Shown: piece after piece, positions 51,108 through 58,183 of the stretch
Numbering within the stretch: position 1 is the first letter of the stretch
Layout of the letters: each line of letters starts with the position of its first letter
Source of the DNA: an uncultured Clostridia bacterium
GTDB taxonomy: Bacteria; Bacillota; Clostridia; Christensenellales; UBA1242
Direction of reading: 5' to 3'
Length of the DNA stretch: 64,000 nt
Assembly (NCBI GenBank): GCA_934747765.1
Contig: CAKVGZ010000002.1
Location: forward strand, 62,001 to 126,000
The notes under the pieces: generated by a model
Seen by the model: the letters and a program-made list of their open reading frames with translations, nothing else
Database searches by the model: none
What the model was told of the DNA's origin: nothing
Position numbers and translations under genes: made by a program

Positions 51108-51137
51108 AAACAAACTCTTTGAAAAAGTTTGTTTTTT
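51108..51137 (+). terminator. eno terminator
   Basis: Stem AAACAAACT/AGTTTGTTT with a 9-base loop. The loop and 3' arm contain the -35 element of hflX. Confidence 0.75.
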
Positions 51138-51146
51138 GTTTATAAT
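51119..51146 (+). promoter_or_regulatory. hflX promoter
   Basis: TTGAAA (51119-51124), 16-base spacer, TATAAT (51141-51146), then six bases to the ATG. Confidence 0.75.
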
Positions 51147-51152
51147 AAGTTT

Positions 51153-52238
51153 ATGGAAACAAAAAAAGAAAAAGAAATTGCAGTTTTGTTTGGAATGAGC
51201 CTTGGAAATGACGACGGCTACACAAGTTTGAAAGAACTTGAACGTCTTGCAGAAACAGCAAGCGTTGAAGTTTGCGGAAAACTTTTTCAAAAAGCAAAAG
51301 AAATAACTCCAGCAACCTACATTGGAAGCGGAAAAGTTTTGGAGCTTAAAGAACTTGTTGAGCAAAGCGGAGCAAACCTTGCAATTTGTGACAATGAACT
51401 TTCGGGTTCACAAATAAACAACATTTCCGAAATAATTGGAGTTAAGGTCATCGACCGAACAACATTGATTTTGGATATTTTTGCAAAGCGTGCACTTTCC
51501 AACGAAGGAAAACTCCAAGTTGAACTTGCCATGTTGAAATATTATCTCCCAAGACTTTCGGGCATTTCAGGAACAAGTGGACGATTTGGATCAGGCGGAG
51601 TTGGAATGAGAGGCCCTGGCGAAACGGCTCTTGAACTTGACAAACGAAAAATTCGCGACCAAATTTCAAAACTCGAATCGCAAATTGAAAAAATAAAAAA
51701 TGAAAGATTTTTGCGACGAAAGAATCGCAATCAAGGAAATGTAAAATCTGTTTCTATTGTGGGATACACAAATGCTGGGAAATCCACGCTTATGAATCTC
51801 ATAACTAAAGCAGGAATATATGCGGACGACAAACTTTTTGCCACCTTAGACACCACAACGCGTTTGCTTTGGCTTGCACCTGGAAAACAAATTGTTTTAA
51901 CAGACACAGTTGGATTTATAAACAAACTCCCAAAAGCATTTGCTCCTGCTTTTTCGGCAACGCTTGAAGAAGTTTCGTCAAGCGACCTTATAATTCATTT
52001 GATTGACATAACCGACAAACATCGCGAAATGCACGAACAAGTTGTTCTTGACGAACTTGAGAAACTTGGAGCAAAAGACATTCCAGTTTTGACGGTTTAT
52101 AACAAAACAGACATTTTGACGTCGAGCGAAGCAATTGAACTTAGAAAAACTCTTCCAAACGACGCAATTTTCCTTTCAGCAAAGAAAAACGAAAATGTTG
52201 AAGAATTAAAACAAAAAATCATCGAAAATTTATTTTAA
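51153..52238 (+). CDS. hflX: ribosome-associated GTPase HflX
   Basis: 361 residues from ATG 51153. HflX splits stalled 70S ribosomes. The N-terminal HflX domain includes GMRGPGETALELDKR (the glycine-rich linker); G domain motifs are GYTNAGKST, DTVGFINKLP and YNKTD. The start is chosen because TATAAT lies six bases upstream, there is no Shine-Dalgarno, and the preceding codons lie inside the promoter and terminator of eno; the mRNA is thus probably leaderless. Confidence 0.95.
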   Translation: METKKEKEIAVLFGMSLGNDDGYTSLKELERLAETASVEVCGKLFQKAKEITPATYIGSGKVLELKELVEQSGANLAICDNELSGSQINNISEIIGVKVIDRTTLILDIFAKRALSNEGKLQVELAMLKYYLPRLSGISGTSGRFGSGGVGMRGPGETALELDKRKIRDQISKLESQIEKIKNERFLRRKNRNQGNVKSVSIVGYTNAGKSTLMNLITKAGIYADDKLFATLDTTTRLLWLAPGKQIVLTDTVGFINKLPKAFAPAFSATLEEVSSSDLIIHLIDITDKHREMHEQVVLDELEKLGAKDIPVLTVYNKTDILTSSEAIELRKTLPNDAIFLSAKKNENVEELKQKIIENLF

Positions 52239-52268
52239 AAAACAGTTCCCCCAAAGGAACTGTTTTAT
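52239..52268. terminator. shared terminator of hflX and rnpB
   Basis: Stem AAAACAGTTCC/GGAACTGTTTT with loop CCCAAA, between the convergent hflX and RNase P RNA genes. Confidence 0.88.
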
Positions 52269-52271
52269 TTG

Positions 52272-52615
52272 TCATAGCTAGTCTATAAGCCGAGTTCTGT
52301 ATTTGATGGCCATCTATCTAGACGCGATGTCTCCAACGCGTTCAAGCGGTGTTATTAAGAAGCGAGCGAACAACCCTGATGCTTCTTTTAACCTTACTCC
52401 AGGCGGGGTTTACATGTGCCACTTTTGTTACCAAACGTGCGGTGAGCTCTTACCTCCCCTTTCCATCCTTACTCTGCCAATGGCAAAGCGGTTTATTTCT
52501 GTTGCACTTTCCTTAAAGTCGCCTTCACCAGCAGTTAACTGGCGCCCTGTTCTTTGGAGCTCGGACTTTCCTCATGTTCTTCATTATAAAGACATGCGAC
52601 CATCTGGCTAACTAC
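52272..52615 (-). ncRNA. rnpB: RNase P RNA
   Basis: The catalytic RNA that matures tRNA 5' ends. On the minus strand the conserved elements are in order: GAGGAAAGTCCGAGCTC near the 5' end, the AGTGCAACAGAAA segment, GGTAAGAGCTCACCGC and GTAAACCCCGCCTGGAG, and ACAGAACTCGGCTTATAGAC at the 3' end. TAGTTAG (from 52614) pairs with CTAGCTA to make P1. It looks like the ancestral A-type rather than the Bacillus B-type. The 5' end fits a start seven bases after TATAAT (52622-52627). Confidence 0.95.
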
Positions 52616-52621
52616 ACCAAT

Positions 52622-52649
52622 ATTATATAACTTTAAAATTATTTGTCAA
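52622..52649 (-). promoter_or_regulatory. rnpB promoter
   Basis: Minus strand: TTGACA (52644-52649), 16-base spacer, TATAAT (52622-52627). Confidence 0.85.
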
Positions 52650-52657
52650 GATAATGT

Positions 52658-52685
52658 TTGACTTGGGCATCAAAAGATATATAAT
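52658..52685 (+). promoter_or_regulatory. tatD-rsmA promoter
   Basis: TTGACT (52658-52663), 16-base spacer, TATAAT (52680-52685), then six bases to the tatD ATG. Confidence 0.78.
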
Positions 52686-52691
52686 TAAGTT

Positions 52692-53519
52692 ATGTTAATT
52701 GACGTACATGCACATTTAAACGATCCAAAACTGATTGAAAGCGTTAAAGAAATTGTTGAAAAATCCAGGCAGAGTGGAGTTGAAAGAATAATATGTTCTG
52801 GGCACAACATGGCTTCTTCCATGCTGGCAATTCAACTCGCGAAAGAATTTGATAACGTTTATGCAACAATTGGACTTCATCCACATTCCTGTTTTGAATT
52901 CAATAAGGATTTTGAAACTTTATTAAAATCTGAAATAAACAATGAGAAAATTGTTGGAATAGGCGAAATTGGATTGGATTATTTTAATTTAGACGCACAA
53001 ATTGAAGAAATTTCAAAGAATTTTCCCAACCTGTCTTTAACAAAGGAAAAGGTTATTGAAAAGCAAAAAGACGTGTTTTTGAAACAACTTGAACTTGCAA
53101 ACAAATATAGTCTTCCCTTTGTGATTCACATGCGTGATGCAACAGGCGAAACGTTGAAATTGCTTGAATCTCACAAAGACCTCATCAAAAATTCTGGACT
53201 GGTTCACTGCTACTCAGGAAGTTTGGAAACAACAAAAAGAATTGAAGAGCTGGGCTTGTATTACTCGATTGGCGGTTCGATAACTTTCAAAAATTCCAGG
53301 ATAATGCCTGACGTTTTAAAAGAAGTTGGAATAGAACATGTTTTGCTGGAGACGGACTGTCCTTATCTAAGTCCAGAACCTTTCCGAGGCCAAACAAACA
53401 CCCCAGCATCAATTCCTCTTATTGTCAAAAAAATATCTGAACTAACAAACATTTCAGAAAGCGAAATTGAAAAAACAACAACACAAAATGCATTCAACTT
53501 ATTTAAAAGGCTTAAATGA
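52692..53519 (+). CDS. tatD: TatD-family metal-dependent DNase
   Basis: 275 residues. Amidohydrolase-fold nuclease. Metal ligands in MLIDVHAHLND, GLHPHS, GEIGLDY, VIHMRDA, HCYSG and ETDCPYLSPEP are all present. ATG 52692 is six bases after TATAAT with no Shine-Dalgarno, so the message is probably leaderless. It overlaps rsmA in ATGA fashion; in many Firmicutes the two genes flank rnmV (RNase M5), which is missing between them here. Confidence 0.94.
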   Translation: MLIDVHAHLNDPKLIESVKEIVEKSRQSGVERIICSGHNMASSMLAIQLAKEFDNVYATIGLHPHSCFEFNKDFETLLKSEINNEKIVGIGEIGLDYFNLDAQIEEISKNFPNLSLTKEKVIEKQKDVFLKQLELANKYSLPFVIHMRDATGETLKLLESHKDLIKNSGLVHCYSGSLETTKRIEELGLYYSIGGSITFKNSRIMPDVLKEVGIEHVLLETDCPYLSPEPFRGQTNTPASIPLIVKKISELTNISESEIEKTTTQNAFNLFKRLK

Positions 53520-54325
53520 TGGAAAATTTCAAATTTAAAAAAGAATTTGGACAAAATTTTATTTTTGACGGAAACTTACTTTCGGCAATCGTTTCTGATG
53601 CAGGAATAACTTCAGATGATGAAGTTTTGGAAATTGGAGCAGGAGCAGGCACACTCACAAAAAAACTTTGTGAAAAAGCAAAAAAAGTTGTGTCTTATGA
53701 AATTGACAAAAACTTGACCGAGCATCTTTATGAAATTCAAAAACAAAATCAAAACTTACAAGTTGAAATGAAAGATGCGCTTAAAGAAAATATTGACGAA
53801 ATTGAAAAGCATTTTTCGGGCAATTACAAAATTGTTGCAAACTTGCCCTACTACATCACCTCACCCATGATTTTCAAATTTCTTGAGCAAACACAACGTG
53901 TTTCATCCATGACGGTTATGGTGCAAAAAGAAGTTGCCGAAAGGTTTTCTGCAAAAGAAAATTCAAAAGAATATGGAATTGCAACAATCATGATAAACTA
54001 TCATGCAGACGTGGAATATCTAAGAACTGTTGGCAGGCAAATGTTCACGCCTCCACCAAATGTTGATTCTGCTCTTATAAAAATCACACCGTCAAACAAA
54101 GAAAAAGCAGACAATGATGAAATATTTGCACTGATGGTGAAAACTGCGTTTTCTTCTCGAAGAAAAACATTGTCTAACAATCTTTCAAAACTGGGTATTA
54201 GTAAATCTGATGTGGACAACGCAATTGGAGATTTTGGAAAACCACCAACCACACGAGCCGAACAACTTTCAATTCACGAATTCATTTTGCTTTCGAACAA
54301 ATTGCAAAAATTCGTCAAAATATAA
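53516..54325 (+). CDS. rsmA: 16S rRNA dimethyladenosine transferase
   Basis: 269 residues. Dimethylates the two adenines of the 3'-terminal 16S helix 45 using SAM. Motifs: FGQNFIFDGN, LEIGAGAGTLTKKL (SAM site), ANLPYYITSPMIF (catalytic NLPY) and FSSRRKTLSNNL. The ATG overlaps the tatD stop by 4 nt, so translation is coupled; terminator follows. Confidence 0.96.
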   Translation: MMENFKFKKEFGQNFIFDGNLLSAIVSDAGITSDDEVLEIGAGAGTLTKKLCEKAKKVVSYEIDKNLTEHLYEIQKQNQNLQVEMKDALKENIDEIEKHFSGNYKIVANLPYYITSPMIFKFLEQTQRVSSMTVMVQKEVAERFSAKENSKEYGIATIMINYHADVEYLRTVGRQMFTPPPNVDSALIKITPSNKEKADNDEIFALMVKTAFSSRRKTLSNNLSKLGISKSDVDNAIGDFGKPPTTRAEQLSIHEFILLSNKLQKFVKI

Positions 54326-54352
54326 CAAAAAAGCGAAAATATCGCTTTTTTT
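54326..54352 (+). terminator. tatD-rsmA terminator
   Basis: Stem AAAAGCGA/TCGCTTTT with loop AAATA and T7. Confidence 0.87.
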
Positions 54353-54406
54353 CATGCGCAACACACTATTTCTCTTCATATATAATAATTAATGTTAGGA
54401 GAAAAC

Positions 54407-55339
54407 ATGAAAGACAAAACAATAATTCTTTCTTCGCTGACAGGGTCAAGCGAAAAAGCAGTTTTAAATTTGGAAAAATCGGAAGATGGATTTAGCGGAA
54501 AAATCAGATTATACAATTTCAAGTCTGTGCCAAAAGGAATTTTGACTCTCGGATTTTTGATTGACAAGCAAGTCTACAAGTCCGCACTCACATTCGAAGG
54601 TCGCGACGCATATTCTTTCAATCTTGGAATAGACAAACTTCCAGCATTCACTTGCGCGCTTGTTAACATTGCCAACGGCGACGCAACTCCAATTTTGTCC
54701 GGTTCAAGTGACAACAAAATTGAAAGTGAAACAGCAGTTGCTCTTTGCCGAAATTTTTCACTTTTGGAAAAGACCAATCTTTCGATGAAAGAAGCCGAGC
54801 AATCTCTGGACGAAACCGGAATTGATTATTCGGACGAAGTCAAAGAAGAAATAGAAGATGCAATAGACAAAAGTATGTGTGAAGGATGCCAAAGCGATAA
54901 ATGTGCAAATTGCAACTATCGAAACGCTTTCTACAATCAACCTCCAACCAATCCAACACCAACTCCACTATATCCCGACAACGAAACAAAAGAGACATCA
55001 ACCGATTTCTACGGAGAAATAAAAAATCAACTTTCAGTTCTCTTTGAGAGATATCCAGAAGAAACATTCCTTAATGAAATCATTCCAAACAGCAAGTGGG
55101 TCAAAGTCGATTATGAAGACAACGGAAAATATTTTGTTATTGGTTTAATTTATGAAGATGAAAAAGTTGCTTATGTTTGCTATGGCATGCCAGGCGAATA
55201 TTCAGTTGAACCTCCAAAAGAATTCATAGGAATTTCTCAATGGCTTCCATTGGACCCAGAAAAACCAAACGAACTTGGCTATTGGCTGATGTATCAAGAT
55301 GCAGAAACTGGCGAAAATGTTGAAATAAAAATCAGTTAA
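54407..55339 (+). CDS. hypothetical protein with CxxC-x4-CxxC cluster
   Basis: 310 residues from ATG 54407 (TTAGGAG site; an earlier in-frame ATG at 54392 overlaps that site). No signal peptide. An N-terminal beta-rich part (to ~115), an acidic helical segment, a CEGCQSDKCANC cluster at about residues 155-166 that could bind a metal, a Pro/Thr-rich linker (PPTNPTPTPLYP), and a folded C-terminal domain (about 195-310) with aromatic-rich strands. Family not recognised. Confidence 0.72.
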   Translation: MKDKTIILSSLTGSSEKAVLNLEKSEDGFSGKIRLYNFKSVPKGILTLGFLIDKQVYKSALTFEGRDAYSFNLGIDKLPAFTCALVNIANGDATPILSGSSDNKIESETAVALCRNFSLLEKTNLSMKEAEQSLDETGIDYSDEVKEEIEDAIDKSMCEGCQSDKCANCNYRNAFYNQPPTNPTPTPLYPDNETKETSTDFYGEIKNQLSVLFERYPEETFLNEIIPNSKWVKVDYEDNGKYFVIGLIYEDEKVAYVCYGMPGEYSVEPPKEFIGISQWLPLDPEKPNELGYWLMYQDAETGENVEIKIS

Positions 55340-55377
55340 AAAAAACAGTTATTTCCTAACTGTTTTCTTTTTTTGTT
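55338..55377. terminator. terminator between the CxxC protein gene and rsfS
   Basis: Stem AAAACAGTTA/TAACTGTTTT with loop TTTCC and A/T tracts both sides. Confidence 0.87.
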
Positions 55378-55714
55378 TTGATTCAATAAGGCTGTTTTTT
55401 TCGTTGCCCCAAAGTTTTTCAAGGTTATAATGTTTTCTCATTTCTTCAGTGAAAAGTTCAATCAAAATTTCTCCAAGGTCAAGAATAATCCAATCCCCAG
55501 GGAATTCTCCATCAACCAAAACTTCAACACCCTTTTCACAAAAATGTTGTTTAATTTCATTTGCAGTTTGTTTGTTGACTTTTTCGTTTTGAGCTGTTGC
55601 AATAACAATGGATTTAACAAGTTCGCTTTTATCACATAAATCAAACGCTTCTATATTTTTCAATTTTTTTGTTTCCAACAATTTGATTAATTCATCAATA
55701 AATTCTTTATTCAT
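55349..55714 (-). CDS. rsfS: ribosomal silencing factor RsfS
   Basis: 121 residues. Binds L14 on the 50S subunit and blocks subunit joining during starvation. GDWIILDLGEILIELFTEEMRKHYNLEKLW is the family signature, and the C-terminus has a Lys-rich tail. ATG 55714 lies six bases after TAAAAT of a TTGACA-17-TAAAAT promoter (55721-55749), without Shine-Dalgarno, so it is probably leaderless. Confidence 0.93.
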   Translation of the reverse strand: MNKEFIDELIKLLETKKLKNIEAFDLCDKSELVKSIVIATAQNEKVNKQTANEIKQHFCEKGVEVLVDGEFPGDWIILDLGEILIELFTEEMRKHYNLEKLWGNEKNSLIESKQKKKTVRK

Positions 55715-55720
55715 GTTTTA

Positions 55721-55749
55721 ATTTTATTAAATTAATATTTTTTTGTCAA
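55721..55749 (-). promoter_or_regulatory. rsfS promoter
   Basis: Minus strand: TTGACA (55744-55749), 17-base spacer, TAAAAT (55721-55726). Confidence 0.82.
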
Positions 55750-55801
55750 TTTATTTTATCTATATTTGATTATATAAATTAATTTTGTCAATAATTTATC
55801 C

Positions 55802-56611
55802 ATGATTTTCAAATTTTTTAACTTATTATTTAGAATTTTTATCATTTTTTTGATATGTTTTGTGTGGATAAGATATTTCGTAAAAAATCTTTCGATGGCT
55901 CTTGTTTACACCTCTTTGCTTACAATTTCAATTGAAATATTAATCCATTTTCTTTTGCAACGTAAAAACAAAAAAAATGAACTTAAAAAAGAAGAAGAAA
56001 AATTGGCTGAAAAAATATCTTCAAATTTTATTTATGATAACAAAAAAGCAATCAAATATTTTTCTTCGTTATGTAAAATAAATTATTCAGTTAAAACATA
56101 TTCCAAGTTTCTTGTTCTATCTGGCAAAGAAGAAAAAAGCAATTTAACCATTCTATATCCCTTATATTCATACAATAACTTGTCCGCTCAGGACTTGGTG
56201 AATATCTTGCAGAAAACAGAAAAATTTTCGCCAAACAAAATTGTTGTTTGCACATATAAAATTGGCGCAGACGCAAAATCGTTTGTTTCAAAAATTAAAG
56301 ACACAAAAATTGTGCTTCTCGATTCTAGAGATTGCTTTTTGAAACTCATAAAGCCACACAATTTTTATCCTGAAGATTTGAAAGAAATTGATTTTTCATC
56401 CAAGCCAAAATTCAAAGAATTTCTTCTGGCATCCATTTCGCATCAACGAGCAAAAGGTTACTTGCTTGCTTCGCTTGTGCTGTTGTTTTCAAGTTTCATT
56501 GTGAAAATGAATATTTACTATGTTGTTGTTTCGTCATTGCTGTTGATTTTGGCGTTGATTTCGCTTTTATACAAACCAAAAAATATTAATTATAACGAAA
56601 GCGTGTTATAA
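55802..56611 (+). CDS. hypothetical membrane protein with a nuclease-like middle
   Basis: 269 residues. Two N-terminal membrane helices, a soluble middle (about 60-205) and a C-terminal helical hairpin (LLASLVLLFSSFIV, then VVVSSLLLILALISLLY). The middle has alternating strand-helix pattern (NKIVVCTYKIGADAKSFV, then KIVLLDSRD) that vaguely recalls restriction-endonuclease-like or NERD-type folds, too weak to name. ATG 55802 is six bases after AATAAT (55790-55795) with TTGATT 18 bases before, and no Shine-Dalgarno. Confidence 0.65.
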   Translation: MIFKFFNLLFRIFIIFLICFVWIRYFVKNLSMALVYTSLLTISIEILIHFLLQRKNKKNELKKEEEKLAEKISSNFIYDNKKAIKYFSSLCKINYSVKTYSKFLVLSGKEEKSNLTILYPLYSYNNLSAQDLVNILQKTEKFSPNKIVVCTYKIGADAKSFVSKIKDTKIVLLDSRDCFLKLIKPHNFYPEDLKEIDFSSKPKFKEFLLASISHQRAKGYLLASLVLLFSSFIVKMNIYYVVVSSLLLILALISLLYKPKNINYNESVL

Positions 56612-56658
56612 TTTGGAATTTATTTGGAAAAGTTGTACACTCAACGTTGGAGGAAAAT

Positions 56659-57294
56659 ATGAAAAAATTTTGGAGCGAATTCAAGGCGTTCATCTCTAAA
56701 GGAAATGTTCTTGACCTTGCTGTTGGTGTTGTTGTTGGTGGTGCGTTCGGAAAAATAACAACAAGTTTGGTCAACGATATAATCATGCCACTAATCAGTT
56801 TGGCAACAGGCGGAGTGAGTGTTTCAGATTGGAAATGGGTTATAACTCCGGCCGACCCAGCAAACGGCGTTGCTGAAAGCGCGTTGTATTATGGAAATTT
56901 CATACAAACAATTTTGGATTTTCTTATTATATCTTTCTTTATATTCTTGGCAATAAAAATTGTTATTAAGTCTAGAGAAAAACTTGAAAAAGTTGGAACA
57001 CTGATCAAAAAAGACGTAAAAAAATGGGGACGCAAGAAAAAAAAGAAAGGTGAAGTTCCAACTGCCGAAGAAGTTATGGAAGAAACAGTTGAAGATGAAA
57101 CTGCAGAAATTCAGCCAATTGAAGAAAAGCCGACTGATGAAATTGTGACAACCGAAAAATCTGAACAAAACAAGAACGAGATTATTGATAGCATCGAAAA
57201 ATTGAGCGAAAGTAATTTTGCCTACAGCGAAAAACAAGAAGAACTTTTGACCCAAATTCGAGATTTGTTGCAAAAAAACCTTGAATCAAAATAA
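56659..57294 (+). CDS. mscL: large-conductance mechanosensitive channel with extended C-terminus
   Basis: 211 residues from ATG 56659 (TTGGAGG site); MscL is usually 130-150. Two membrane helices: FISKGNVLDLAVGVVVGGAF and a second around 80-105 (ILDFLIISFFIFLAIKIVI). After the second helix, a KKWGRKKKKK patch and a ~60-residue acidic insertion (EEVMEETVEDETAEIQP...) precede the normal final bundle LLTQIRDLLQK. The channel opens under membrane tension to release solutes. The insertion may affect gating or anchor partners. Confidence 0.93.
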   Translation: MKKFWSEFKAFISKGNVLDLAVGVVVGGAFGKITTSLVNDIIMPLISLATGGVSVSDWKWVITPADPANGVAESALYYGNFIQTILDFLIISFFIFLAIKIVIKSREKLEKVGTLIKKDVKKWGRKKKKKGEVPTAEEVMEETVEDETAEIQPIEEKPTDEIVTTEKSEQNKNEIIDSIEKLSESNFAYSEKQEELLTQIRDLLQKNLESK

Positions 57295-57322
57295 AATCCT
57301 TGGAAAATCCAAGGATTTTTTA
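57293..57322. terminator. bidirectional terminator between mscL and the GNAT-like gene
   Basis: 12-bp stem AAAATCCTTGGA/TCCAAGGATTTT with loop AAA. Confidence 0.9.
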
Positions 57323-58087
57323 TAAACAGATTTCTTGAGCAAGATAAATTGGTTTTAAGAAAACTGGTTTTCCGTCTTCAAAATCGTTTCGTGAAATGCT
57401 TATGTTGTCGGCTAATTCTGATTTTGAAACTTTGGTGAATCCGTTGTTAATATAGAAAGTTTCAAGTTCTTTTTGGCTTTTGTCGGCATTAACAGCGAAT
57501 GCGTCTGCATGAAGCCCAATTGCTTTAACACGATATTTTTCAAGAATTTTTGGAAGCATATTGCTTAAAACTTTTGTGTAAACACCTTTCCCACGAATAT
57601 CTTCGCGACTTTCTGCGCTATTTATCCAACAACGATTATTTCCATTCACTTTTTCAATTTTAAAATTCATTTTGAATGCAATTTCATTTTCAAGCGACCC
57701 ATCTTCGTTAATTTTGAATCCGCTAATGCTGTTATACTTCTTGAGTCCGACTTTTTTTGTTTTCAAGCCGTTTTCAACAAATGACATTACGTCTTTAAAA
57801 TTATCTACTTTGCCGTGGTTTATGAAATATGTGGTTATTAATTCAAGCGCTTTTTCGTTGCCATAGAAAAATTCACATAAAAATTGTGCGCCATTTTGAG
57901 ATAAATTAAATTGTTGTTCCAATTTTTGCATTTCGTCAGCATTAAGGCCTTTTTCTTGCATGTTGCAAATTAGTGCAAAACTTTCAGTTTTGCCATTTTT
58001 TTCGTAATTGTGTACATTTACAAAAAGATTGTTAAAATCTGGGAAATCTTTTGCAAATTTTTCTCTAAACTTTTGTTCTCTATTCAT
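57320..58087 (-). CDS. GNAT-fold N-acetyltransferase-like protein
   Basis: 255 residues. The C-terminal half contains EDIRGKGVYTKVLSNMLPKI, like the acetyl-CoA-binding motif A of GNAT enzymes, and later LETFYINNGFTKV, the usual GNAT ending. The N-terminal half is helical and unrecognised. Substrate unknown. ATG 58087 is six bases after TAATAT of a TTGACT-17-TAATAT promoter (58094-58122), no Shine-Dalgarno, so it is probably leaderless. Confidence 0.7.
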   Translation of the reverse strand: MNREQKFREKFAKDFPDFNNLFVNVHNYEKNGKTESFALICNMQEKGLNADEMQKLEQQFNLSQNGAQFLCEFFYGNEKALELITTYFINHGKVDNFKDVMSFVENGLKTKKVGLKKYNSISGFKINEDGSLENEIAFKMNFKIEKVNGNNRCWINSAESREDIRGKGVYTKVLSNMLPKILEKYRVKAIGLHADAFAVNADKSQKELETFYINNGFTKVSKSELADNISISRNDFEDGKPVFLKPIYLAQEICL

Positions 58088-58093
58088 GCTTTT

Positions 58094-58122
58094 ATATTAA
58101 CATTTTCGACTTTTTTAGTCAA
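58094..58122 (-). promoter_or_regulatory. promoter of the GNAT-like gene
   Basis: Minus strand: TTGACT (58117-58122), 17-base spacer, TAATAT (58094-58099). Confidence 0.8.
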
Positions 58123-58151
58123 TTAAATGTTGACATAAAATTTTTGGACAT

Positions 58152-58183
58152 AAAAAAAACGATATGTATAATATCGTTTTTAA
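58152..58183 (-). terminator. virD4 terminator
   Basis: Stem AAAACGATAT/ATATCGTTTT with loop around TATAC and T8 on the minus strand. Confidence 0.86.
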
